Shown here in pieces: positions 50,558 through 59,188 of a stretch of 64,000 nt of DNA. Position 1 is the first letter of the stretch; each line of letters starts with the position of its first letter. Location: assembly GCA_001657395.1 (NCBI GenBank), contig LYSY01000009.1, forward strand, positions 1 through 64,000, read 5' to 3'. The notes under the pieces were generated by a model. It did not search any database and was not told where the DNA came from. It saw nothing but the letters and a program-made list of their open reading frames with translations. A program made the position numbers and the translations under genes. The stretch comes from Rhodospirillales bacterium BBD 1991-14. GTDB lineage: Bacteria; Pseudomonadota; Alphaproteobacteria; Kiloniellales; Kiloniellaceae.

Positions 50558-52123
50558 GTGGTATCAGCCTTTGTCCGCCCTGCCCGACAGGCCGCAGCGG
50601 CCCGCAGCCCCGCTCCGCAGGGGCGTCTGCCTTCGACACGCAGGGCCCTGGCCGTGGCCGGCCTGTCCGTGGTCCTCTTGGCAGGCTCGCTCGCGCCTGC
50701 GGTCGCCCGCCCCGCGCCGGCCAGTTTTGCCGACCTCGTCGAAGATGTCGCCCCGGCGGTGGTGAACATCTCGGTTCTTCAGCGCGGCGGTTCCGAATCG
50801 CAACCGCCGCGGGGACGGGGAGGCGACGGCACGCCCTTCCCCCAGAATCCGGAATTCCGGGAGTTCTTCGAGCGTTTCTTCGATCGCCAGATGCCCGGTG
50901 GATCCGGCCAGCCGCAGCGCCAGCCGCAGCGTCCGCGGCTGGGCGCCGGGTCCGGGTTCGTCGTCGATCCCGAAGGCTATGTCGTCACCAACAACCATGT
51001 CATCGACGGCGCCGACGAGATCACCGTCACACTGCGCGACGGCAAGGCCTACGAAGCCGAGTTGATCGGCGCCGATCCGCGCACCGATCTCGCGCTGCTG
51101 AAAGTCGATGCCGAGGGTCCCTTGCCCTTTGTCGCATTCGGCGCGTCCGACGACCTGCGGCCCGGCGACTGGGTGATCGCGGTGGGCAACCCCTTCGGCC
51201 TCGGCGGATCGGTGACCGCCGGCATCGTCTCGGCCCGCGGCCGCGATCTGCCGGGCGGCAGCCTGATCGACTTCATCCAGATCGATGCCCCCATCAACCG
51301 CGGCAACTCCGGCGGGCCGACCTTCAACAGCGCCGGCGAAGTCATCGGCGTCAACACCGCGATCTATTCGCCCAACGGCGGCAGCGTCGGGATCGGCTTC
51401 GCCATCCCTTCGGAGCTTGCAAGCCAGATTGTCGATGATCTGCGCGACGATGGCGTGGTCGAACGCGGCTGGCTGGGCGTACGCATTCAGCCGGTCACCC
51501 CGGACATTGCCGAGGGCTTCGGGCTGGAGAGCACCGAAGGCGCCCTGGTGGCTGCGGTGGAACCCGGCAGCCCGGCGGATGCGGCCGGTCTGCGCGCCGG
51601 CGACGTGGTCCTGAGCTGGGACGGCAAGCCCGTCACAAGAGTGAAGGACCTCAGCCAACTGGTTGCCGCCACGGAAGTGGAAAAAGAAGCAGAGCTGCGC
51701 ATCTGGCGCGACCGGGAGGCACGGACACTGACGGTCGTCACCGGCTCCGCGCTCGGCGAGCAGCAGGCCTTGGCGCCCGCTCAGCCGCAGACCGAAGGGT
51801 CTGTCCAGAACAGCGAAGCGGTGCTCGGTGACACCGGCGCGACGGTGGCCACTTTGGACGACGAGATCCGCGACGACTTCGGCCTGGCGGACGTGGCCAG
51901 TGGCGTCGTCGTGGTGGAGATCGCGCCCGACAGCAATGCCGCGCGCAGCGGCCTGCGCGCGGGTGACATCATCCGCAGCATCGCCCTTGAGCCTGTGCAG
52001 ACGGCCGAGCAGGCGGCAGAGCGCATCGCCGAACTTGCCGCGGCCGGCGAGTCGGTGGCCGCCATCCGGGCCGCGCGCGGCGGCAGCGAAAGCTTCTTCG
52101 CGCTCCGCCTGAACCGGGCCTGA
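50558..52123 (+). CDS. DegP/HtrA-type periplasmic serine protease (Do family)
   Basis: 521 residues from GTG 50558 (AGGAG nine bases upstream); ATG 50516 is an in-frame alternative. Signal peptide region LAVAGLSVVLLAGSLAPAVARP. Trypsin-like domain with catalytic His in YVVTNNHVIDGAD, Asp in GADPRTDLALLKV and Ser in INRGNSGGPTFNS. Two PDZ domains follow (WLGVRIQPVTPDIAEGFGL... and a second around GVVVVEIAPDSNAARSGLRAGDII). Such proteases degrade or refold misfolded envelope proteins. The downstream OmpR-type two-component pair is a plausible envelope-stress partner. The stop codon lies inside an 11-bp tandem repeat. Confidence 0.94.
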   Translation: MVSAFVRPARQAAAARSPAPQGRLPSTRRALAVAGLSVVLLAGSLAPAVARPAPASFADLVEDVAPAVVNISVLQRGGSESQPPRGRGGDGTPFPQNPEFREFFERFFDRQMPGGSGQPQRQPQRPRLGAGSGFVVDPEGYVVTNNHVIDGADEITVTLRDGKAYEAELIGADPRTDLALLKVDAEGPLPFVAFGASDDLRPGDWVIAVGNPFGLGGSVTAGIVSARGRDLPGGSLIDFIQIDAPINRGNSGGPTFNSAGEVIGVNTAIYSPNGGSVGIGFAIPSELASQIVDDLRDDGVVERGWLGVRIQPVTPDIAEGFGLESTEGALVAAVEPGSPADAAGLRAGDVVLSWDGKPVTRVKDLSQLVAATEVEKEAELRIWRDREARTLTVVTGSALGEQQALAPAQPQTEGSVQNSEAVLGDTGATVATLDDEIRDDFGLADVASGVVVVEIAPDSNAARSGLRAGDIIRSIALEPVQTAEQAAERIAELAAAGESVAAIRAARGGSESFFALRLNRA

Positions 52124-52185
52124 ACCGGGCCTGAACCGGGCCTGCACCGAGCTTGCACTGGGCTTGAATCGCGCCTGATGCCGGC
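52109..52185. repeat. 11-bp tandem repeat running across the DegP stop codon
   Basis: CTGAACCGGGC occurs three times perfectly (52109-52119, 52120-52130, 52131-52141), then in three diverged copies (52142-52152, 52153-52163, 52164-52174) and a degenerate seventh to 52185. The TGA stop at 52121-52123 is in copy two. The first copy encodes the end of DegP (LNRA). Confidence 0.88.
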
Positions 52186-52252
52186 CCGAACGACATAAGG
52201 CCGGAACGGCATAGGCGCAGGGCGTCGCAGGACGGTTTGCCCAGGCCGCAAA

Positions 52253-52294
52253 GGGAGTGCCGGCGCCGCCGCGGTGCCCGGCACTCTCCGCTTT
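52253..52294 (+). terminator. Intrinsic terminator after the protease gene
   Basis: AGTGCCGG (52256-52263) pairs with CCGGCACT (52278-52285), extended by GGG against CTCC; the stem is followed by GCTTTTC. It separates the protease from the response regulator. Confidence 0.65.
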
Positions 52295-52401
52295 TCAGGT
52301 TCCCCGCCCGACTGGCCTTCAGGCTTGCAGCCGAAGCAGGAAAGGCCTAACCCTGAGACGGCTTTTCGGGCTTCGTCCCGCCATTGTCCGAGGCAGACCC
52401 C

Positions 52402-53079
52402 ATGCGTGTGCTCATCGTCGAGGATGACAAGGAAACGGCAGGCTACATTGCCAAGGGGCTGCGCGAGGCCGGCTACACCACGGAAATCGCCGCCGACGGC
52501 AAGGAAGGCCTCCTGAGGGCCGCCAGCGAGGACTTCGATCTCGCGATCGTCGACCGCATGCTGCCGCAGGTGGACGGCCTCGCAGTGGTGGAAACGCTAC
52601 GCGGGACCAGCAGCACCCTGCCGATCCTCTTTCTTTCCGCCATGGGCGGCGTCGACGACCGGGTGAAGGGTCTGAAGGCCGGCGGCGATGACTATCTGGT
52701 CAAGCCCTTCGCCTTCTCGGAACTGCAGGCGCGGGTCGAGGCGCTGCTGCGGCGCCCGGCCGGTGACAAAGTGGAAACCACGTTGCGGATGGCGGATCTC
52801 GAGATGGATCTGCTGGCCCGCAAGGTGTCGCGCAAGGGCGAACCCATCGACCTTCAGCCCCGCGAGTTCAAGATCCTGGAGTACCTGATGCGCCACGCGG
52901 GTCAGGTGGTGACCCGTACGATGCTGCTGGAGAATGTGTGGAACTACCACTTCGACCCGCAGACCAACGTGGTCGACGTGCACATCTCCCGCCTGCGGCA
53001 GAAGATCGACAAGGATTTCGACAAGGCGCTTCTGCACACGGTGCGGGGTGCGGGATACTCGCTTCGTGAGAACGGCTAG
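52402..53079 (+). CDS. OmpR/PhoB-family response regulator
   Basis: 225 residues from ATG 52402. Receiver domain (1-115): acidic pair VEDDKE, phosphoacceptor Asp in LAIVDRMLPQVDG, Thr/Ser switch FLSAMG, Lys in DDYLVKPFAF. The C-terminal winged helix (about 130-225) has LQPREFKILEYLMRHAGQVVTRTMLLENVWNYHFDPQTNVVDVHISRLRQKID. It overlaps the kinase start by 14 bp, so the pair is co-translated. Sequence type resembles QseB/CusR-like regulators of envelope or metal stress. Confidence 0.95.
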   Translation: MRVLIVEDDKETAGYIAKGLREAGYTTEIAADGKEGLLRAASEDFDLAIVDRMLPQVDGLAVVETLRGTSSTLPILFLSAMGGVDDRVKGLKAGGDDYLVKPFAFSELQARVEALLRRPAGDKVETTLRMADLEMDLLARKVSRKGEPIDLQPREFKILEYLMRHAGQVVTRTMLLENVWNYHFDPQTNVVDVHISRLRQKIDKDFDKALLHTVRGAGYSLRENG

Positions 53080-54457
53080 GCTCCTCCGGTCCAGCATCTT
53101 CCGCCTGGCGCTGATCTATCTCAGTTTCTTCAGTCTTGCGGTTCTTTTCCTGGCGGCGGCGACGTTCTGGATCTCCGCCGGTCAGGTATCGCGCCAGATC
53201 GACAGCACAATCGAGGCAGAGGTCCGGGGACTTTCCGAACAGTTCTCCCAGCGCAGCACGCCGGGCCTTATTGAAGCCATCAGACGCCGCAGCGCTGCCG
53301 CGGACCGGACCCGCGGCCTCTATCTGCTGACGGATCCGACAGGCCGGCCACTGGCGGGGAACCTCAGCCGCTGGCCCGATGAGGAACCGGACGAGGACGG
53401 CTGGCTGACCTTCCGCCTTGCCTTTCCCGACAGTGAAGGCGGCGGTGTCAACTTCGGGCGGGCCCGAATCTTCGTGCTGTCGAGCGGCGCGCGCGTTCTT
53501 GTCGGCCACGACGTACGCGAACGCGACCGCCTGTCTGCACAGATCGGTGAGATCCTGGTCTTCAGCCTGCTGGCCATTCTCGGCTTCTCCGTCATCGGTG
53601 GGCTGCTCATGAGCCGTGCGCTGCTGCGGCGTATCGAGACGATCAACAGCACCAGCAGGGACATCATGGCCGGCGACCTGGGCCAGCGCGTACCGATGAG
53701 TGACCGCGGCGACGAATTCGACCAGCTCGCCGGCAACCTCAATGCCATGCTTGACCAGATCGAGCGCCTGTTGGCCGGGATGCGCCAGGTCAGCGACAAC
53801 ATCGCCCATGATCTGCGCAGCCCTTTGTCCCGCCTGCGCAGCGGTCTTGAGTTGGCGCTGATTGAAAAGCCGGGGTCGGCCGGCTACCGCGAGGCCATCA
53901 CCAAGGCGATCGGGGAGGCCGACGACCTGCTGCGCACCTTCACGGCGCTCCTGAGAATCGCCCAGGCCGAGGCCGGCACCTCGCGCGACCGCTTCGCGAA
54001 GGTGGACCTGAAGGCGCTGGTCGAGGACGTGGTCGAGCTCTACGCGCCGCTGACCGAAGATCTGGAGATCGGGATCGACATGACCCCCCTGCAGAAGGCA
54101 AGCCGCCCGGGTGACCGCGACCTGCTGTTTCAGGCCCTGGTGAACCTCATGGATAATGCCATCAAGTTCTCCAAGCGGGGCGGACGCGTTGGCATCGGGG
54201 TGGAGCGGCGCGGCAGCCTCGCAGTTCTTTCTGTGCGCGATCGCGGGCCGGGCATCCCCGAGGACCAGCGCGAGCAGGTTCTGCAGCGCTTCGTGCGTCT
54301 GGAGCAAAGCCGCAGCACCGCCGGAAGCGGTCTGGGGCTCAGCCTGGTTGAAGCGGTGGCGCATTTGCACGGCGGTCGGCTGGTGCTCGGCGACAACGCT
54401 CCGGGCCTGACCGCCACTTTGGAGTTGCCGCTGGCACCGGAGGCGCGTGCGCCTTAA
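53066..54457 (+). CDS. Sensor histidine kinase, partner of the OmpR-type regulator
   Basis: 463 residues from GTG 53066 inside the regulator's 3' end. The first membrane helix is about 15-37 (LALIYLSFFSLAVLFLAAATFWI), a periplasmic sensor spans about 38-160, and the second helix is EILVFSLLAILGFSVIGGLLMS, followed by HAMP (RRIETINSTSRDIMAGDLGQRVPM). HisKA: MRQVSDNIAHDLRSPLSRLRSGLE with the phospho-His. HATPase: NLMDNAIKFSKRGG, VRDRGPGIPE, TAGSGLGLSLVEAV. The ligand is unknown; the upstream DegP-type gene hints at envelope stress. Confidence 0.94.
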   Translation: MRTARLLRSSIFRLALIYLSFFSLAVLFLAAATFWISAGQVSRQIDSTIEAEVRGLSEQFSQRSTPGLIEAIRRRSAAADRTRGLYLLTDPTGRPLAGNLSRWPDEEPDEDGWLTFRLAFPDSEGGGVNFGRARIFVLSSGARVLVGHDVRERDRLSAQIGEILVFSLLAILGFSVIGGLLMSRALLRRIETINSTSRDIMAGDLGQRVPMSDRGDEFDQLAGNLNAMLDQIERLLAGMRQVSDNIAHDLRSPLSRLRSGLELALIEKPGSAGYREAITKAIGEADDLLRTFTALLRIAQAEAGTSRDRFAKVDLKALVEDVVELYAPLTEDLEIGIDMTPLQKASRPGDRDLLFQALVNLMDNAIKFSKRGGRVGIGVERRGSLAVLSVRDRGPGIPEDQREQVLQRFVRLEQSRSTAGSGLGLSLVEAVAHLHGGRLVLGDNAPGLTATLELPLAPEARAP

Positions 54458-54576
54458 GGGGTAGCCGCCTCGACAAGGCCGGGTGTTCTATCTAGTCTTT
54501 GCATCTAGATTCGTTTGGGCGGAGCACCTTGGAAGAGTTCGCCCGGGGTCCCTGCACATCGACGGGGTGCGGTCGC

Positions 54577-55668
54577 TTGGATCAGGGTGTCGCCTCTTTC
54601 ATCCGCGAGATGCCGAAGGTGGAGTTGCACGTGCATCTCGAGGGTACCGTTGGCCCCGAGACGCTGCAGCTTCTGGCCCAGCGCAATAGGATTGACCTGC
54701 CGCCGGCGCTGATCCGGGCAGCAGACCGGCAGCGTCGCTTCGGCAGCTTCGACAGCTTTGTCCGTGTGTTCATGGCCACGGCCGCCTGCCTGCGCTCGCT
54801 CGAAGACTTTCGCAGTCTCGTGGTGGGTCTAGGCCGGGACATGGGGCGCCAGAACATCCGTTATGCCGAGGTCACCTGGACCCCCCAGCTCCATGCGCAT
54901 TTGGGCTTCGGTGCGGACGACATCCTGGCCGCCCTGAACGCCGGCCGCCGGGAGGTTCTGGAGCGCTGGGGTGCCGAAATCCGCTGGATCCCGGATCTGG
55001 TGCGCAGCTATCCGGGTCCGGCCCTGCGCGTTCAGGCCTGGGCATGCTCGGCGGCGGCACGGGACGGCGGCGTGGTGGCGCTTGGCCTGGGCGGGCCTGA
55101 GTCCGATGCACCCTTGGATGCCGAGATCGTGGACGCTTTTGCCCGCGCCGCTGCTGCCGGTCTGCCGGCCAACCCTCACGCGGGCGAAGGGGGCGGGCCG
55201 CAAAGCGTCTGGGCGACGCTGAAGGCTCTCCGGCCGCGGCGTATCGGACACGGCGTCCGGTCGATCGAGGATGAAGCTCTGGTCCGGCATCTGGCCGATC
55301 AGGAGATCGTTCTCGAGGTCTGTCCAACCAGCAACGTCGCCCTTGCCGTCTATCCTTCCTACGAGGAGCATCCGCTGCTCACTCTGCTGTCCGCGGGCTG
55401 TCGTGTCACCGTCAATTCCGACGATCCGGCACTGTTCGGAAGCTCCCTCACGGAGGAGTATCTCCGCGCCGTAGACGCCTGCGGCCTGACACTCGACCAG
55501 CTTCAGGCCGCCGTGCTGACTGCCGTGCGCGCCACCTACCTGTCCGGGCAGGAGAGAGCCTCGATGGAGGCCAGCTTTGTCAGCGCCTTCGCCGACCTGC
55601 GGATCAGGCATGGCCTGGCTCCCGGTGGTGCAGCAGCCCTGCCTGCCGGCGCGGGGGGAGCGAAATGA
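54577..55668 (+). CDS. Adenosine deaminase family amidohydrolase
   Basis: 363 residues from TTG 54577, chosen because the family normally begins FI..MPK.ELH.H.EG; the frame is open back to a TTG at 54499. Metal and substrate residues: HVHLEGT, NPHAGEGGGPQ, RIGHGVRSIED, LEVCPTSNVAL and VNSDDPALFGSS. The enzyme family deaminates adenosine, adenine or aminofutalosine. The sequence between the motifs (PALRVQAWACSAAARDGGVVALGLGGPE) is ordinary. Its end overlaps the CapK-like gene by 4 bp (ATGA), an odd partner for purine salvage, so the substrate may not be adenosine. Confidence 0.88.
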   Translation: MDQGVASFIREMPKVELHVHLEGTVGPETLQLLAQRNRIDLPPALIRAADRQRRFGSFDSFVRVFMATAACLRSLEDFRSLVVGLGRDMGRQNIRYAEVTWTPQLHAHLGFGADDILAALNAGRREVLERWGAEIRWIPDLVRSYPGPALRVQAWACSAAARDGGVVALGLGGPESDAPLDAEIVDAFARAAAAGLPANPHAGEGGGPQSVWATLKALRPRRIGHGVRSIEDEALVRHLADQEIVLEVCPTSNVALAVYPSYEEHPLLTLLSAGCRVTVNSDDPALFGSSLTEEYLRAVDACGLTLDQLQAAVLTAVRATYLSGQERASMEASFVSAFADLRIRHGLAPGGAAALPAGAGGAK

Positions 55669-57113
55669 CGGACCTGAAGAGCGAGCGGGAAGCGCAAGCA
55701 CAGTGGCGTCTGAAAGCCCCCTATGAGGAGATTAAGGTCTTCGATGCCCTCGTCGAGAACGAGTTTCGCGACGAAGGCGCGCAGCGCCGCCATGAGGCGC
55801 AGGCTCTGCAGTGGATCCTGCGCTACGCCGCGGACCGGGTGCCGTACTACCGCGATCTCTTCGCCGAGCTGCGGTTGCGCCCGGAGGATGTTCAGGAGCC
55901 TGCTGCTCTGTCGAAACTCCCCTTGCTCTCGAAGCTTACCGTGAACGAGGAAAACGAACGCCTGCGCAGCGAAAGCCTGCCGAAAGGCGAAAAGATCTAC
56001 GGCGTCGTCTCGTCTTCCGGCACCACCGGGCGTCCGGCACGCGTCATACAGACGCAGCGCAACAACGCGATGTTCTCTTTCCTCGGGCAGCGCCATGTGC
56101 GCTGGGCGCGTTGGGATCCCATGGCGACGGTTGCGGAGATACGCCTGCCGGTCCAGATGCCGCGCGATGCCGAGGGGCGCATGCTCGAGCTCGGCGAAAC
56201 CCGCCGGCAAGACGCCTGGCGCTACCTCGGCCGCTTTTTCGAGACCGGGCCCTCGCTCGGGTACAGCGTCTTCAACCCGGTGGACGCTCAGCTCGCCTGG
56301 CTCGGCCGGGAGCGGCCCGACTATCTCTCGGGCTATTCAGAGACCCTGGAGCAGATCGCCTTTGCCTGCGGCGCAAGCCCGCCTCCATTGAAACTGAAAG
56401 GTTTGCGGGCGATCTCCGAACAGCTCACCGATGCCATGCGCCGGCGCATCACTACCACTTTCAGGGCGCCGGTCACCCAGAACTACGGACTGAACGAGAT
56501 CGGCATCGTTGCCAGCGGCTGCGAAGCCGGGCGCTACCACGTGAATACCGAGCACTGTCTCGTCGAGATCGTCGATCTGAACGGGCAGCCGGCGCAGCCG
56601 GGCGAAAGCGGCCGCATCGTCGTCACCGGCTTGAGCAATCTGGCGATGCCTCTGGTCCGTTACGACACCGATGACATGGCGCGGGTGGAGGAGGGGCCCT
56701 GCCCTTGCGGGCGCAGCCTACCGTCGTTCGGCAGTATCGTCGGGCGTTACAGCCGCATCGCCTACCTGCCCGAGGGCACCCTCGGCCACGTCGGCGCCCT
56801 GCGCCAGGCGCTGGAGGACATGCCGCAGGACCTGGCGCGTTCGGTCTGCCAGTTTCAGGTGCACCAGTTCCGCGACGGGCGCTTCGAAATGCGCCTTTGC
56901 ACCGTCGCGCCTCTGCCGCCCGCCTTCCGCGAGCGCATCATGGCCGCCTGGGCGGCAGCGGCGGGCGATGCCGGGCTCTCTCTGCAGTTGGTGGAGGTTG
57001 AGCGGATCGAACGGCCGCCAAGCGGCAAGTATCAGGACTTCACCTCTGACTTCATGCCGTCCATGGGCAGTGATGCCCTGCCGGACCCGACGCTGAACCG
57101 TCTGCCGGAGTGA
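55665..57113 (+). CDS. CapK/PaaK-like adenylate-forming enzyme
   Basis: 482 residues. The AMP/phosphate-binding loop is GVVSSSGTTGRPARVI, followed by RPDYLSGYSETLEQIAF, VTQNYGLNEIGIVASGCEAGRYHVNTEHCLVEIVD, and the motif IVVTGLSNLAMPLVRYDTDDMARV. A cysteine pair PCPCGRSLPSFGSIVGRYSR is typical of phenylacetate-CoA ligase and CapK relatives. The C-terminal lid is IERPPSGKYQDF with the likely catalytic Lys. It activates a carboxylate as acyl-AMP, then CoA or another acceptor. It is translationally coupled to the deaminase-like gene. Confidence 0.88.
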   Translation: MTDLKSEREAQAQWRLKAPYEEIKVFDALVENEFRDEGAQRRHEAQALQWILRYAADRVPYYRDLFAELRLRPEDVQEPAALSKLPLLSKLTVNEENERLRSESLPKGEKIYGVVSSSGTTGRPARVIQTQRNNAMFSFLGQRHVRWARWDPMATVAEIRLPVQMPRDAEGRMLELGETRRQDAWRYLGRFFETGPSLGYSVFNPVDAQLAWLGRERPDYLSGYSETLEQIAFACGASPPPLKLKGLRAISEQLTDAMRRRITTTFRAPVTQNYGLNEIGIVASGCEAGRYHVNTEHCLVEIVDLNGQPAQPGESGRIVVTGLSNLAMPLVRYDTDDMARVEEGPCPCGRSLPSFGSIVGRYSRIAYLPEGTLGHVGALRQALEDMPQDLARSVCQFQVHQFRDGRFEMRLCTVAPLPPAFRERIMAAWAAAAGDAGLSLQLVEVERIERPPSGKYQDFTSDFMPSMGSDALPDPTLNRLPE

Positions 57114-57134
57114 CGCCGGCAACGGGGCAGGCGG

Positions 57135-57926
57135 TTACCAGCTGTTGCGCAGCTCGCGCAGCTTCAGGAACACCTCCTTGGCGCTGGGCTCGTCCGACAG
57201 GCCGGGAAAGGCTTCGCGCAGGCGGGCGATCACCGTCGGGCTGTGCAAGCGAAAGAAAGTGTTGATCTCCTTTTCCAGGCCAAGGGTCGAAACCATGGCC
57301 TTCGCCGGGTCCTGATCCTCGACCCGATCCAGCAGGTCGGCGGCGGCGCCGTTATCCGGTTCCCGGTCCAGGGTGAAGCGCAGGTTGTTGGCGATGTAGT
57401 CGTGGCCAGGGTAGATCAACGTGTCGTCGCCGAGCTTCGCGAGCTGCTCGGCGAAGGTGTGATAGAGCTCGTTTGGGTGCCCGCCGTTGTGGCAGTTGCC
57501 GGCCCCGGCGTTGAACAGCGTGTCGCCGCAGAAGAGGGCCGGCTGATCCGTGCGGGAGAGCAGGCAGACATGGCTCATGGTGTGGCCGGGCGTGTCGAGC
57601 ACCTCCAGGTCCACGCTGCGCCCCACCTTGACCACGTCTCTGGCCCCGAGGCCCTGGTCCATGCCGGGAATGCGGTCCTTCGCGTTTTTGTGGGCGAGGA
57701 CCTTTGCGCCGGTCGCCGTCACCACGGCCTTGTTGCCGCCGATGTGGTCGCCGTGTTCGTGGGTGTTGAGGATCTGCGTGATCTCCCAGCCGCGCTCGCG
57801 CGCTGCGGCCAGGCATTTCCGGTGGTCGAGCGGATCGATGGCCAGCGCCTGCCCGCTGTCCGGACAGGCGATCAGGTAGTTGAAGTTGCGGTAGGCGTTT
57901 CCGGTCCAGATCTGCTCGACGATCAT
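57135..57926 (-). CDS. gloB: Hydroxyacylglutathione hydrolase (glyoxalase II)
   Basis: 263 residues from ATG 57926 (GGGAG upstream); the frame is open further upstream but unlike the family. Metallo-beta-lactamase fold with metal motif ILNTHEHGDHIGGNK, further His in DTPGHTMSHV, Asp in LFCGDTLFNAGAGN and His in IYPGHDYIANN. It hydrolyses S-lactoylglutathione to lactate and glutathione in the cytoplasm. The C-terminal glutathione-binding domain is present (FFRLHSPTVIARLRE). It converges on the CapK-like gene. Confidence 0.92.
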   Translation of the reverse strand: MIVEQIWTGNAYRNFNYLIACPDSGQALAIDPLDHRKCLAAARERGWEITQILNTHEHGDHIGGNKAVVTATGAKVLAHKNAKDRIPGMDQGLGARDVVKVGRSVDLEVLDTPGHTMSHVCLLSRTDQPALFCGDTLFNAGAGNCHNGGHPNELYHTFAEQLAKLGDDTLIYPGHDYIANNLRFTLDREPDNGAAADLLDRVEDQDPAKAMVSTLGLEKEINTFFRLHSPTVIARLREAFPGLSDEPSAKEVFLKLRELRNSW

Positions 57927-58136
57927 TCCTGACTCCCTTTGCTCGGCTGCAGCCTGCCTGGGCCGGAGACGGTCCGGCGCGGCCGCTTTCAAGATAGGGC
58001 AACTTGGGCGGCGGCACCATCGCCCGCGGGCTGAAAAGCTGCGACTAAGGTGCCGATGCCCTGCGCTCGCTGACAGTGTACAGTGAAGGCTCGTCATTCT
58101 CTCCAGCCGGAACCTTTCCCTGACGAGGAGACCGCC

Positions 58137-58610
58137 ATGCGATGGATGATGGCCGCCCTGGTGGCGCTGTTCGCGACCGCTGCCCAGGCCGACGATGGGA
58201 TTCTGAACCCCGACGAGGGGGGCATCGCCCAGCTTCGCGAGACCCTGGCCGCCCGACCCGACCGCGCCGGCTTCGTCTGCTGGGTTGTTTACGAAACCCA
58301 GAAGGGCGGCATGCACCAAACCGCGCTGGCTGCCCTGCAGGACTGTGCGGAAAGCGGCAATGCGCCCTCGATGATCCTGCTCTCGCATGCCTACGAGAAC
58401 GGTCTCGGCACAGATGCGAGTCCGGAACTGGCGGCGCACTGGGCCAAGCAGGCGGCGATGACCGGCTATGCCGTCGGGCAATATCACTATGGCATGGCCC
58501 TGCTGCGCGGCCAGGGCGTGCCGGCGGATGCTTCGGCAGCCCGCTACTGGCTGCAGCAGGCGGCTGACGGTGGCGATGAAAACGCCGCCGAGGTGCTGAA
58601 GACCATGTAA
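58137..58610 (+). CDS. Exported Sel1-like repeat protein
   Basis: 157 residues from ATG 58137 (GAGGAGA upstream). Signal peptide MRWMMAALVALFATAAQA. Two Sel1-type repeats follow: GNAPSMILLSHAYENGLGTDASPELAAHWAKQAAMTG and AVGQYHYGMALLRGQGVPADASAARYWLQQAADGG. Sel1 repeats act as protein-protein adaptors. Two cysteines (FVCWVV and LQDCAES) may form a disulfide in the periplasm. Partner unknown. Confidence 0.85.
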   Translation: MRWMMAALVALFATAAQADDGILNPDEGGIAQLRETLAARPDRAGFVCWVVYETQKGGMHQTALAALQDCAESGNAPSMILLSHAYENGLGTDASPELAAHWAKQAAMTGYAVGQYHYGMALLRGQGVPADASAARYWLQQAADGGDENAAEVLKTM

Positions 58611-58650
58611 GGCGGATGGTGGCGAACGCCTCCAGTCTGCCGCAGTTTCC

Positions 58651-59073
58651 CTAGCGGATGAGCTGCAGCATGGCGCGGAAGTCGTCGCTGTCGGCCAGCT
58701 CCAGCCACTCGAAGACCACCATCTCCGCGGCGACGGCGGTGACGCCTCTGCCTTCGATCTCTGCGAGGCCCGGCCGTTCGCCCTCCGCTAGGCAATCGAC
58801 CACCAGGAAACCGTGCAGCCGCCCTGGGGCCGTGACCGGCGATGGCCAGTCGCAGATGACCGCCTGATCGCGCCCCTGGCTCAGCGCCGCCGCGGCGTCG
58901 AAGCCGGCAGGGGAGGCCATGGGGACGCCAAGACGCCCGGCCGCCGCCTCGAGCAAGGCCCGGTTGGTCTGGTCGGGCCTTGCCTGACCGGTCTCTGCTT
59001 TGCCGGTCGGCAAAGCGGTCAGCAGAAGGGTCGATCGGGCAGCGGAAAGCAGCATCTGGGCGGTCTCGCACAT
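58651..59073 (-). CDS. Degenerate isochorismatase-like protein, probably non-catalytic
   Basis: 140 residues from ATG 59073 (weak ribosome site; ATG 59055 also possible). The C-terminus VAAEMVVFEWLELADSDDFRAMLQLIR closely follows the end of YcaC-type isochorismatase-family hydrolases, and residues 7-45 follow their start. The catalytic pieces are missing: the early Asp of the VVDVQ-type strand is replaced (STLLLTALPTG), and the central region with the Lys and the nucleophilic Cys is shortened. It is either a decayed gene still open or a small adaptor derived from the fold. It is divergent from the ICL-family gene. Confidence 0.6.
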   Translation of the reverse strand: MCETAQMLLSAARSTLLLTALPTGKAETGQARPDQTNRALLEAAAGRLGVPMASPAGFDAAAALSQGRDQAVICDWPSPVTAPGRLHGFLVVDCLAEGERPGLAEIEGRGVTAVAAEMVVFEWLELADSDDFRAMLQLIR

Positions 59074-59188
59074 TCGGCGGCGATCATAGCGCCAAAGCTG
59101 GCCCGATGGTATCGGCGGCACTATTGTTCGGCGGGTTGATCCCCGGCGGGCGGGGACCGGCCAGGAACGGCAAGTGAGGATCCCACCG

